NCBI GenBank assembly: GCA_949987705.1
Contig: OX465283.1
Coordinates: 79,307,720-79,371,719, forward strand
Direction: 5' to 3'
DNA from: Thereva unica
Lineage: Eukaryota > Arthropoda > Insecta > Diptera > Therevidae
DNA: 64,000 nt
The position numbers and the translations under genes are program-made. Positions 55,011 through 64,000 of the stretch are shown here, piece by piece. Within the stretch, counting starts at the first letter, position 1, and every line of letters begins with the position of its first letter. The notes under the pieces are model-generated. The model did not search any database. It saw only the letters and a program-made list of their open reading frames with translations, and was not told where the DNA came from.

Positions 55011-58000
55011 TCCTCTCATTGGTCCAGTTTTATAGATGAGAGAAGGAAGGGAAAGAGGGAAATTTACGAATAAAACCGGTTTTACTCAAGCGACTTATGG
55101 CATAAATGGGAAATAGCTCAATCTTCTTACATCGAGTATACTCGTGGCCCCTAGAAATTTCTAGTAATTACCACATTATATTTCGAAAATAATACTTTAA
55201 GACTTTTCTTTAACTAAACATATTACTCTTGTGATTTTATACAGTGCTCAAAAATACAAAATTTTTTTTTCTAATTTAATTTTTGTCCTTCTAAAATGTT
55301 CATCTGAATGCGAATTATCATAATGTTGACCCTTAAAGTTAGCTTAAAAGAAGTTCATGTCAAAGAAATATCCTTAATCTAATTTCCTTAATGCTGACAT
55401 CCTTTCCGGGATAAATTTCATTAGGACTACCTCATGGCGAATATCTTATTCGCGCATCTCAGGCTCGAGCCAGAAAAAAGGAACCCTTATCCACCCTCCA
55501 CATCTATGTAAGTCTCCTATAGGCAGTCATGAAATATTGTTTTGGTGAATTTGACCTGGTTTTCTAGGATAAAGAGATCCTCGTCCTTAAGAAATATTCT
55601 CGCTACATCCTTGTGAGTGGGTGCGATATGACTCTTAACAAAAGCCCAACCTTAAAAAGGGTCATAAAAACAGTTTTCACAAGAGAAAATAATTATCTAA
55701 CTCAATTCTCTCGCTATCTTCCTTCGTCCTGGCTCGTAGTTGTCTACGATTCCGTGATTAAATCCTTCCGGTTGAAAATGGAAAACTCGTCCTGCGAGAA
55801 GTTTTGTCTTCTTAAGATAGTTGGTATAAAGGAGACTAAGGATAAAGAGAAAAAAACAGCACTGCGAAAGTGTAAGAATAAACATTGTCGTTTCTTACAT
55901 CTCCTAAATGGATAGTAATGGGTGCAATGGACAGTTTAATTTCGTTGAGAACTATTTGCTGATGATGTTATATAATTAATTGAACTAAATGCAGCAAATA
56001 CAGTCTTTCGGTGCCTTAAGGTGGCGGAAATTTAATGGTTGAACAGAATTCACAGGATGCTAGTGTCATTGCCCGTTTTATTACGACAAAAAAGTTTATT
56101 CCTCGGAGTCACGAGGTGATAAGGGATAATTTTTCAACTAAATTTGTTACAGATGATACCGTCGCTTGAGAAGAAGTTTAAGTAATTACTTTTTCAGCTA
56201 CAGGTAGGGTGAGTTTTTAAAGTTTCATTAGCTACAGCTCTTAGAAATTTTATTTGAACTTTATGTAAGAATCAGTTTGATATAATGAGTAATTCACATA
56301 ATTCAGCATATCGTTTAACGAAAACTTTTACTATTAATAATTTGGTTGTGGAAGCAGGCCACGTAAAATATTTGATTTATTATAACTTTGATAAAAATAA
56401 AGAATAAATAAATTCGCGTAGACCAGCTTTATTTCCATTGAGACTGGAGACGCTTTTCTCTGGCGACCAGGGACGGATTGGCCCCCCTTAGCGACCCGAG
56501 CATTTCGGTAGTGACCGGCCCAAAGGAACTCGACTTCGCCCCTCCCCTTCTCCGACCTTCAGTACACCTCCAGTCCAGAGAAAAAGTTGAAGGAATTCAA
56601 GGTACATAAAATATAAGGTATGATTCTCCGGGATACGAGAATTCGTTCGGCTCTGCGTATTTATAGAGATATATAATGCTGGGCACCACATTCAGCCATC
56701 TTGGGATCTTGGGAAAAATATCGATATAGATATACTATCGATGTGGATGGTGGTGCCCACCCTGCTATTGATGGATTCTCTTGGGTGCAAGATCATAATA
56801 ATGTTACGTGAACCCCGGGGTGGGTGCCCGAAGAGCCAACTTCAGGCTCACCAACAAAAACCAAAAATTTGAACCACAACTCCAAAATAAAAACCGTACA
56901 AAAAAACTGAACATTCAAAGCGGTACTCCGGGCCTCAAAAGTAGAGCTGGCTCGCGGGGTGTCGTGGAGTGTCATCACCGCTTACCTGTCTGTGAGCGTG
57001 CACCCATCTTGTTGGACGCGGAGTACGTATGAGGGAGAGACGGTAGGATGCCTAAACCTGAACATAGCGGGCGGAAGAGAAATTGATCCTGCCGCTAGCA
57101 CATCCTGTTTCTCTTAGCCTGTCATGCTGAAGGAATAACTATAATAACTAATCACACACATCTATAGGTACGACATTATTTATTATAATAAAATAAGCGT
57201 CAACAATCACATATCCTTCACTTATAAAAAAACATTAAACCATCTTATACACTAACGTAAACATTGGTTTCAATAACTGCCTAACTGTTGTGAAATAGAA
57301 GTGGGTAAAGAAAAGTGTGCTCCGCCTCCCAAAGTTAATCAAAAGAAATCAAAACAACACCCGCCCTGGTACCAAGGTATGTATCGTTGTACATCATCCA
57401 AAAAAACAACCATCAAATATTGAAGCGCAAAATTAAAAAAAAAAATATAATATTTTATTATAAACCTAGAAATTAAGGGGGGAGCATATGAAAAGTTTAA
57501 ATTTATTTTACAATAAGTGTATTTTATTTTTGGATGTAGAAGCAAATCTAATGAATAAAAACAGCTTGTCGTGTAAGCGTGACGAAATAATAATATAACA
57601 ATCTTAACGTAGACGATAATAAGTAAATAGGAAGGCAATTTCACGATTGCCCTTTCGGGACCAGAAATGCGGATGATTGCGCCTTATCGACTTATCCCAG
57701 GGGTTGTATAATCCTCACAATAATCCAGAATTAATGAACTCAAAAAAATATTGTTTTTCAATTGAATATTACAGTCTAAGTTACAGTCTTGATAAAAAAA
57801 ATGTGACGTTGTAATTTTATTGTTACATAACATAACGCAGAGATATGTAGCTTGAGGTACAATAGATAATTATTTGATTTTTTACTCCAAAACAGATAAG
57901 CACCAAGGAACCGTCATATCTAATCACCATCTTCGTGTCATTCTAGATAATCTTCAGATCTTACTATGTATTTTTATTAGATTAAAATAACTCTCATAAT

Positions 58001-60409
58001 TGTGCCATTTAATTCTGACAACGCACTCATAAAGCACTTTTAGTGTTTTACAAGTGTAAGTTATGAGAGTGGTGCTCTCTTAAAAAAGTCGAATAACCGA
58101 ACGACTTTGTTACTTGGGTTGGTAGTATTGCTACACTATGTCTCAACATCTTTATTTTAAAACCCAACTCAGAATTCTTAATATTTTATGGAGAAGGCTA
58201 CCATTTATGGGGAACACTACCGTTGCAAGATATGGTAGCATTTCATAGATAGGGCCGTTGAAGAAAAATAAAACATGTTTTAATGAAGCTTTAGGAAATA
58301 AGGTTATCAAAATTATCATAATTTTTTTGAAATCGTTAAAATTAATTTCAGTAAATTTTTCTTCCATTCCAAACACTATTCCTCGTAGTAATTTTTCAGA
58401 AAATTCAGTACTGCTCCCAGATTAATATGATTATGTTTAAACTTTCTCAACTGAATTAGAATTAAGCAATTATTTACGGAACGTAAACTTGCCGAAGACA
58501 CATATGTATATACTCAGTTATATACCCTATTGAGCATATTTCCAACCCCTCCATTGTAAATCTCGAGTTTCCCCATAATAAAAAAATTTTACACACAATT
58601 AAATAGGAATGAAATAGAGGAAATCTAACTTAAGTGTTTTATGTAATTTCCCCCCCTTTTATTTCCAACTTAACCGCAGTTTCAAAAAGAGCCCAGACCT
58701 GTATCCCCTTTGAAATTCGACTATAGCATGCCATTGGTAAAATCCCCCAGTACGAAAGTATGGAATTCTTCTTCATAACACACTTGAAAGGGCAAAATAC
58801 AACTTCCTGACGTTCCACAATACTCTCCAACTACTCATGCGACCGCATTTAATGGCAGGAAACCTTACCTAGAAATGTTTATCCTACTTTGGCTGGTAAC
58901 TGTTAAAGGGATACCGTATATACTGTATACCGACCACAATGCTGCAGTTCATAGAGCGGAAATAAAATTTCAGGAAGTTATTGCATTTCGTTCCTTTGTT
59001 GGATAAAGACGGAAAAATCCGAGGTATGGAGACTTATTGCATCCTTAAAGTTCTTGGTGTAGAGCGGATTTCACTTTCATGCAGCAAAATTAATTTTTTT
59101 CTTCAACGTTCTGGTGTTGGTGTTTTAATTTTATGTAAATTCAACTTGAGACAAATTTTGAAAGAAAGCAGAAAATAATAAGAGAAGGTTGCAGGGAACT
59201 TCCTGCAAGTATGTAGTTCTCGACTTTCTTTTTTTTAAATGTCGCTTTATTCCTGTAGAACTCCTCTAGACGTTTTTCTCCCAGCGATTTCTACGTCTTA
59301 CTAGCTTTCTCCAGTTTGTTATACGAAGTTGAAAATTCTGGGTAGCATTATTTCTTCTTAACTTCGCAAAAGTGTCCGAGCCATCTATCTACGTAATTTT
59401 ATATATGTATGTAAGTATAGCTATTTCGTCCTAAAGCAATCTCTAAGTTTTGTTACTTCTCTCCGGTCATTGGTCTAGTAGAGCGCGCACTTTATATCGT
59501 CGACCAGGGCTAGATTGGATTTGCAGAATTGTTGTCGCTTACAAGGTGAATGAAGAAATTATAGTTTTGATAATCCGAGTAAAATAATTCGGTTAGTTAA
59601 TTTTCTTAAAAGCAGGCACACGCCCATACTCATATGCATATGCCACACGATTATGCACGCTCCGCTAGAAGTATATACGGCACCTACAAATGTGCTCCCA
59701 CTACAGGCATGAAAAACTAAAACATATCGTTTCCCAAGCGGTTCCGTAACTAAGTACTAACCACGTGCAATGCTGCTTAACCTACGCAATCAAATGAGAA
59801 CTAGTCTACTGAACATCTTGATGGCACCTTTTATGGTCACCAAGAATATTGCAAGCTAGGTGCTGGCGAAATTTATTTTTACTCGGAAAGTACCCACAAG
59901 TTGCGTGGTGTGGTTCCAGCAGCCTGCTGCAATGTTTAACTTACCACGTCACTCAAAGCCATTACTGACTCTTTAACCGAAATTGTGTTGGCTGGAGCTT
60001 ATCGTTGGATGCGTTCACTTCGGCTTCGATGGGCTATTGTCTTAATAAGGCCGATGTAGAGCGGGAAAATTGGCCAGTAGATTTATTGACATTACCAGGG
60101 ACCCAGGGGCGAAGCGAGGAGGTTTCTTGGTTGTCAATCCCCGGATTTTTCGGCTAATTCCTCGAAAATTATAAACTTTTTCTGAATAAGCTCGCTATTT
60201 CTTAGATATTATAGTATTTAGCTTTATTCCTTCGACGAACCGTCCCTATTTTTCCATCCCCATTTTTTGATTCTAAAACTCTAATTTATTATTGAAGGGT
60301 TTCAATTCGTGATAAGAGTAATATGGCGTTTGAATAAACTCTAATGAACCTAATGAAGATAAGTGACAGTCTCGCTCATGGCGGTTGAGAAACCGTAGGC
60401 ATGACACAA
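55011..60409. other. Long stretch without recognised genes or complete elements
   Basis: ORFs are at most about 100 codons (55613-55915, 57339-57644) with no domain I recognise. Features seen: GC-richer blocks at 56450-57110, a polyadenylation-like AATAAAGAATAAATAAA at about 56396-56412, and AT-rich tracts. It could include host intergenic DNA or diverged repeats. Confidence 0.4.
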
Positions 60410-60411
60410 TG

Positions 60412-60660
60412 AGGCGAGGAACTATGGCGCCGTGCCGGCCAAGAAAGGATAGACGACCAGATCAGGCAAAGGAAATGGAATAGGATTGGCCACACCTTGC
60501 GACGTGAAAATGAGAAGACCTGGAACAACGTGGAGGAGAACAACTATTGGGAGATCCTGGTCGGGGCTGAGAGCTGCAGAATTGTAGTAGAGTCCGGTGG
60601 AGAGCAACTGTTTCCGCCCTATGTCCGATGAGGGATTAAAGGGGAATAAAAAGAAGAAGA
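60412..60660 (+). pseudogene. LINE C-terminal fragment (RTE-like)
   Basis: One frame gives QERIDDQIRQRKWNRIGHTLRREN; the next frame continues RRPGTTWRRTTIGRSWSGLRAAEL and later FRPMSDEGLKG, followed by AAAAAGAAGAAGAAAGG. This is the common C-terminus of insect LINEs with the WxxIGHTLRR...RRGRPxxTWRR signature. It is frameshifted, with stops, and lacks all catalytic domains. Confidence 0.78.
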
Positions 60661-61074
60661 AAGGATTGTATGAATTGAATCAACAAAGCCGCTTTTTCGG
60701 CCGGCGCTTTATAAACTTGCTAATAAAAGGAATAAATAAACAGCCTATATAGCTTTAGGGACACAGAGGCGACACAGTTGACCATGGAATTACCGAAGAA
60801 TAATTTCCTAATGTCTATCGCAAATCAGAAAATCAATCTTCAAACGACTAGCCGATGCAAAGCCTCAAGTGTTAAAAAGTACAAAGACCACTAGTGCTAA
60901 GTGGTGCTGCCAGAAAAAATTCAAATGGTTTTTGAGCCAAGTAGCTAATTTCAATAGGGTGGGGTCGTTGCTACAAGGCTACAAAGTCGAGATGACGTAT
61001 CAAATAGATATAATCGTCCTTAACTAGCTTCCTCCGAAATTCAACCATCTCCAAGCCCGTCATTCTAAACCAAC
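60661..61074. other. No recognised feature
   Basis: Probably flank or 5' region of the downstream LINE. No motif identified. Confidence 0.3.
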
Positions 61075-61499
61075 ATATTCTGATAACTTAAGACTCTTCT
61101 ATCATAACTGCAGTGGGATGAGAGGCAAACTAAAGAATCTTTTTATCGACTCCAAATCCTGTGACTTCAATGTACTAGTGTTAACCGAGACTTGGTTGAA
61201 TGACTCCTTCGAGGAGATCTTGCATGGCAGCTGGTCCATTCATAGATGCGATATACAATATATATCTCCCGGTCTCTCAAGAGGAGGTGGTGTCCTCATA
61301 GCTCCTTAAATAGCGAACTGATCGCGACTACATCGCCTCAAACCTTTGAACATATTTTAGTACGAGTAAAGTTCGGAAAGAAATACATTGCCATCGGTTC
61401 TTTTTACTTACCTCCAAACTCCGACGAATCTATATATGATAATGTGATTCATATAATAGATGAAATATCCAACGATAACAAAGATATATTAATCATAGG
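61075..61499 (+). pseudogene. LINE endonuclease N-terminal part (split by hAT)
   Basis: Plus-strand frames: LRLFYHNCSGMRGKLKNLF, VLVLTETWLND, then after a frameshift near 61305 (GGGVLIA) LNSELIATTSPQTFEHILVRVKFGKKYIAIGSFYLPP and DILIIG just before the hAT. These are the first blocks of the AP endonuclease of a CR1/Jockey-type LINE, probably the same family as the 36-41 kb copy. The ATCATAGG at 61492-61499 is the duplicated hAT target. Confidence 0.82.
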
Positions 61500-61659
61500 T
61501 AGGGCTGCCATCGCCTAAATTGCCCAGGCCGGACAAAGACTACAAAAACCCCGGACATTTGGGTGAAATTGAGTTTTTTCCCCGGATACCCAATTTTTTT
61601 AACGAATATGTTTTTTGGCGAGTTAAAATCCAACCGTCGTACCGCATCGATAACCAACT

Positions 61660-61715
61660 ATATATTCGGCTACCAGGGAAGGGCTAGCAACCCTTTCTGG
61701 CATTAAGTTCTTGCT
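61660..61715 (+). repeat. Dispersed hairpin-containing repeat, copy 2
   Basis: Matches 50735-50830 around CTACCAGGGAAGGGCTAG and CTGGCATTAA. It lies inside the hAT element. Confidence 0.5.
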
Positions 61716-62029
61716 ATGAAACCTACGACAAAACCTTGGATAGGACAGAAAGTCAGGAAACTTAGGTCAAAAATATCTAGAATAGTCCCGTTTATGACTA
61801 GGTTGAAAAGCTGAGTCAAGGTTGAATAGAAATTTCGACCACCAATATGATGTCGAGTTGACTTCATTTTGGGTTGACATAGAGAGTTGACCGGAAATCA
61901 AAATATAACTTCAAATTTTTGTGGGAAATTCTCGGAACGAAATAAGCAAGCAAAAACACCGAAGACAAAACTAACGCCAAAGCGGACTTCACGGATGGCA
62001 AACAAAACATTCGCGCACATTATGTTTTA

Positions 62030-62300
62030 GTAGTTCGTTTATAAATAGAACAACTCGATTGTGGAACTCTCTTCCGCAGTCGGTGTTTCCGAACTCATAT
62101 AACATCTCACAGTTCAAACGCAAGGTTCATCGACATCTACTCACGCACCCTCCGGACCCCTAACCTATCCTTTCTCCTCTATCCTTCAAATCAAGCTTAC
62201 TACTAGACACTGACCATGACTTGAACGACATGACAGGCATGTAGTACAAAGGGTGATTCCTAAGCTTGTATTTACCACATAATAAAAAAATATATATATC
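62030..62300 (+). pseudogene. LINE 3' end inside the hAT element (copy 1)
   Basis: The frame reads SFINRTTRLWNSLPQSVFP...FKRKVHRHLLTHP, matching the last 50 residues of the LINE ORF at 43510-46236, then the same 3' UTR (TACTACTAGACACTGACCATGAC..., GTACAAAGGGTGATTCCTAAGC, TACCACATAATAAAAAAA). Confidence 0.83.
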
Positions 62301-62924
62301 ACTTCAACCCAATTACAACTCAACTAGCGTATATGAGGCGAAAAATCTTCTCGACCCAGGTAGGAGAGCTGAGTTGGGTATAGTGGACCCTGTTTCAACT
62401 CGACCTCCGTTTATGACTGGGTTGAATCTGGGTTGAAGCAGATAAAACCAGTGCATACCACCTCCATGCTAAGTAGACACAGAACAATGGATTCATTAGG
62501 GAAAGAAAAGAACTAAGAAGAGCATACACAAAGTATAAAAAGCCAGTATTGGGAATAAGAAATGAGGGTAATAGAAGAATCAGCAAACTCATGTCCATTT
62601 TCCGGAAAATTTTTGGGACCGCAGCGTGACCTATCGAGTAAAAGCTTGGATTTACTGTTAAAATTTAGTACTTATGGAGTAAAAAAATATGATGGTCTGC
62701 CTGGTTAAATCTGTTGCTAATGCCTTGGCAGACCACTTTTTTGTTGTTGTTTTGGGACCGCAACTGACCTTTGGAGTAAGAGTTTCGACCTATAATCAAA
62801 TAAAAGCTTGAACATTTTTATGCTAGAAAACAAAAGTCTGCAGTGTTTGTGCCGGTGCCAAGTGTCTGGCTGTTCCTCCGAAATATACGCTCTCCTGGCT
62901 CCACGGCAATCATATATCCGCAAC

Positions 62925-63192
62925 ACAAGATAGATAGCAATTCATTTATCAGTAGAACAACTCGTCTGCGGAATAATCTCTCGCAGTTAGTATTCCCAAG
63001 CCCTTTCAACATCCAAGAATTCAAACGCAGGGTTCATTACCACCTTCTTCAATACCCCCGTAGGGTTATGAACCTACCCACCCCGTACTAAGATTACTGC
63101 TCGACATTGCACCATGACGTGACAAACGACATGAGGGACTGGTGGTAAAAAGGGTGACTTCGGAGCTTAGCACTGCCACATAAAAAGAGACC
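62925..63192 (+). pseudogene. LINE 3' end inside the hAT element (copy 2)
   Basis: The frame reads DSNSFISRTTRLRNNLSQLVFPSPFNIQEFKRRVHYHLLQYP, again the LINE C-terminus, followed by CTGCTCGACATTGCACCATGACGTGAC, AAAAAGGGTGACTTCGGAGC and CACTGCCACATAAAAAGAGA. It is closer to the 43-46 kb copy in the 3' UTR than copy 1. Confidence 0.83.
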
Positions 63193-63638
63193 ACGTTTTA
63201 TTTTAGTGTTTAATTACTACATAAGCCTTAATGACTCCTATACCAGCTGCTTAGTAATTTTGATCTGAAATGAAATCGGTTGGACATTGAGTCGTTTGAT
63301 AACTAAAATCTTTGTGTCCTTGAACGACTGGATTAACTCTTCTTTTCGTTTCGGATCGCTGCAAGTACGATAATTGAATTGTCACTGGAACTTTGAAGTA
63401 AAGCGAGAGTATTTTCGCCACACCGAAGTTTGCTTGGATGTTGATTACAAGTCAATTTTTAACTAAGATTTGTTTTAATTTATTGAGAATCATTCAATTG
63501 ATCGGATCACCCCTGACACAAAAAGTGTCCGGGTTTTCCCCGGACACTTTTTAAAACCCCGCCCGGACGGTCCCCGGGCACCCTCCAAACTAGGACAAAT
63601 CCGGGGAAACCCGGACGGATGGCAGCCCTAATCATAGG

Positions 63639-64000
63639 TGAAATAAATTGTACCACGTAGTGAAAAATAACAACAAAGTTAGTGCTGAGCAGAAATCTGA
63701 ATACGCCAGGTTAGCTTCAGAATTTAATCATAGATCACGGGCGGCCAATACTACCTTCGCAAAGACTGTCGGTGAAAATATCATACGTAATCCTAAAAAA
63801 ATCTTTGATTTCGTTAATCTAAAGCGAAAAAATCAGGCTACCCGAGAACAATGACAAACGGTGTCACATACTCGCTCCCCCAAGAAATTTCATACATGTT
63901 TGCGGACAGGCTCAGTGAAAATTTCTGCCCCATTTCTTCGACTGCAAACACTGTCCCAAGAGAGCATTCCGAAACTGCGGTCCTTATAGATAATATATCT
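63639..64000 (+). pseudogene. LINE linker region resuming after the hAT, cut by window end
   Basis: After the hAT the LINE restarts with a short out-of-register stretch, then NNNKVSAEQKSEYARLASEFNHRSRAANTTFAKTVGENIIRNPKKIFDFVNLKRK (63660-63840), a frame break, and SLPQEISYMFADRLSENFCPIS (63877-63945) to the window edge. Most of the endonuclease C-terminus is missing, so the copy has an internal deletion. The linker matches the minus-strand LINE near 40330-40400. Confidence 0.8.

Larger units (their letters stand above)
61500..63630. mobile_element. Non-autonomous hAT element, 2.1 kb, carrying LINE tails
   Basis: TIRs TAGGGCTGCCATC at 61500 and GATGGCAGCCCTA ending 63630, flanked by a perfect 8-bp duplication ATCATAGG (61492-61499 and 63631-63638). 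Subterminal CCCGGAC/CCGGAC words occur at both ends, many at the right. No hAT transposase is present. The interior contains two plus-strand LINE 3' ends (62030-62300 and 62925-63192), the dispersed hairpin repeat (61660-61715) and a duplicated GGGACCGCA...TGACCT block (about 62618 and 62755). Confidence 0.9.

Noticed and set aside
59220..59480. Possible transposase or LINE fragment (WLGHFCEVKKK-like reading)
   Set aside because: The similarity was too short and interrupted by stops to assign to any family.

Overview
This window is transposon-dense, AT-rich animal DNA, most likely from an insect. That placement rests on the mix of Helitrons, piggyBac, hAT, Harbinger, Jockey/CR1-like and RTE-like LINEs, and a tRNA-headed SINE. 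I found no convincing host gene, rRNA gene, functional tRNA or CRISPR array. Almost everything recognisable is a mobile element or its debris, and most ORFs come from retrotransposons, transposases or tandem repeats.

Layout. 1-7.4 kb: a dispersed GTGACGT-rich repeat, a decayed hAT transposase, a possible LTR-retrotransposon leader, a hAT-type MITE with a perfect 8-bp target-site duplication (TSD), and a small palindromic MITE. 7.4-10 kb: a non-autonomous Helitron filled with a 128-bp satellite that has a 512-bp higher-order period. 10-11.2 kb: an ATAGTACA-like minisatellite split by a MITE, and one copy of a dispersed repeat. 11.8-20.6 kb: two closely related Helitrons in tail-to-tail inverted orientation. 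Each has been hit by different later insertions, so each arm preserves the empty site of insertions in the other. 21-26.2 kb: LINE and satellite fragments and a long-inverted-repeat element with a snapback element inside it. 26.8-36 kb: a LINE whose 3' region holds a piggyBac-like transposon (TTAA TSD), whose transposase gene is in turn split by a very young Ty3/gypsy-type LTR retrotransposon (LTRs differ at 1 of 176 bases, TSD CATC) and by a MITE. 36-40.9 kb: a second LINE split by a 2.7-kb DNA transposon encoding a transposase-like protein with a DGCGGQNKN motif. 41.7-43.1 kb: a 146-bp tandem repeat split by a TTAA-flanked MITE. 43.3-46.6 kb: a nearly complete LINE (endonuclease plus reverse transcriptase) with a single nonsense codon. 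47.6-49.1 kb: a Harbinger derivative with long inverted ends. 52.3-55 kb: an RTE-like LINE split by a TTA-flanked MITE and a SINE. 55-60.4 kb: mostly unrecognised sequence. 61-64 kb: a LINE split by a hAT element that carries two LINE 3' tails.

How the parts relate. The window is best read as a stratigraphy of nested insertions. TSDs and mirrored or paralogous empty sites give the relative order in many places. Nothing here looks like a cooperating gene system. The main points of interest are the insertion mechanics (including an insertion at AAA^TTT without TSD), the inverted Helitron pair, the higher-order satellite inside a Helitron, and the less familiar transposase family at 37-40 kb. 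All comparisons were made by eye without database searches, so family names are motif-based and some clade assignments are left open.
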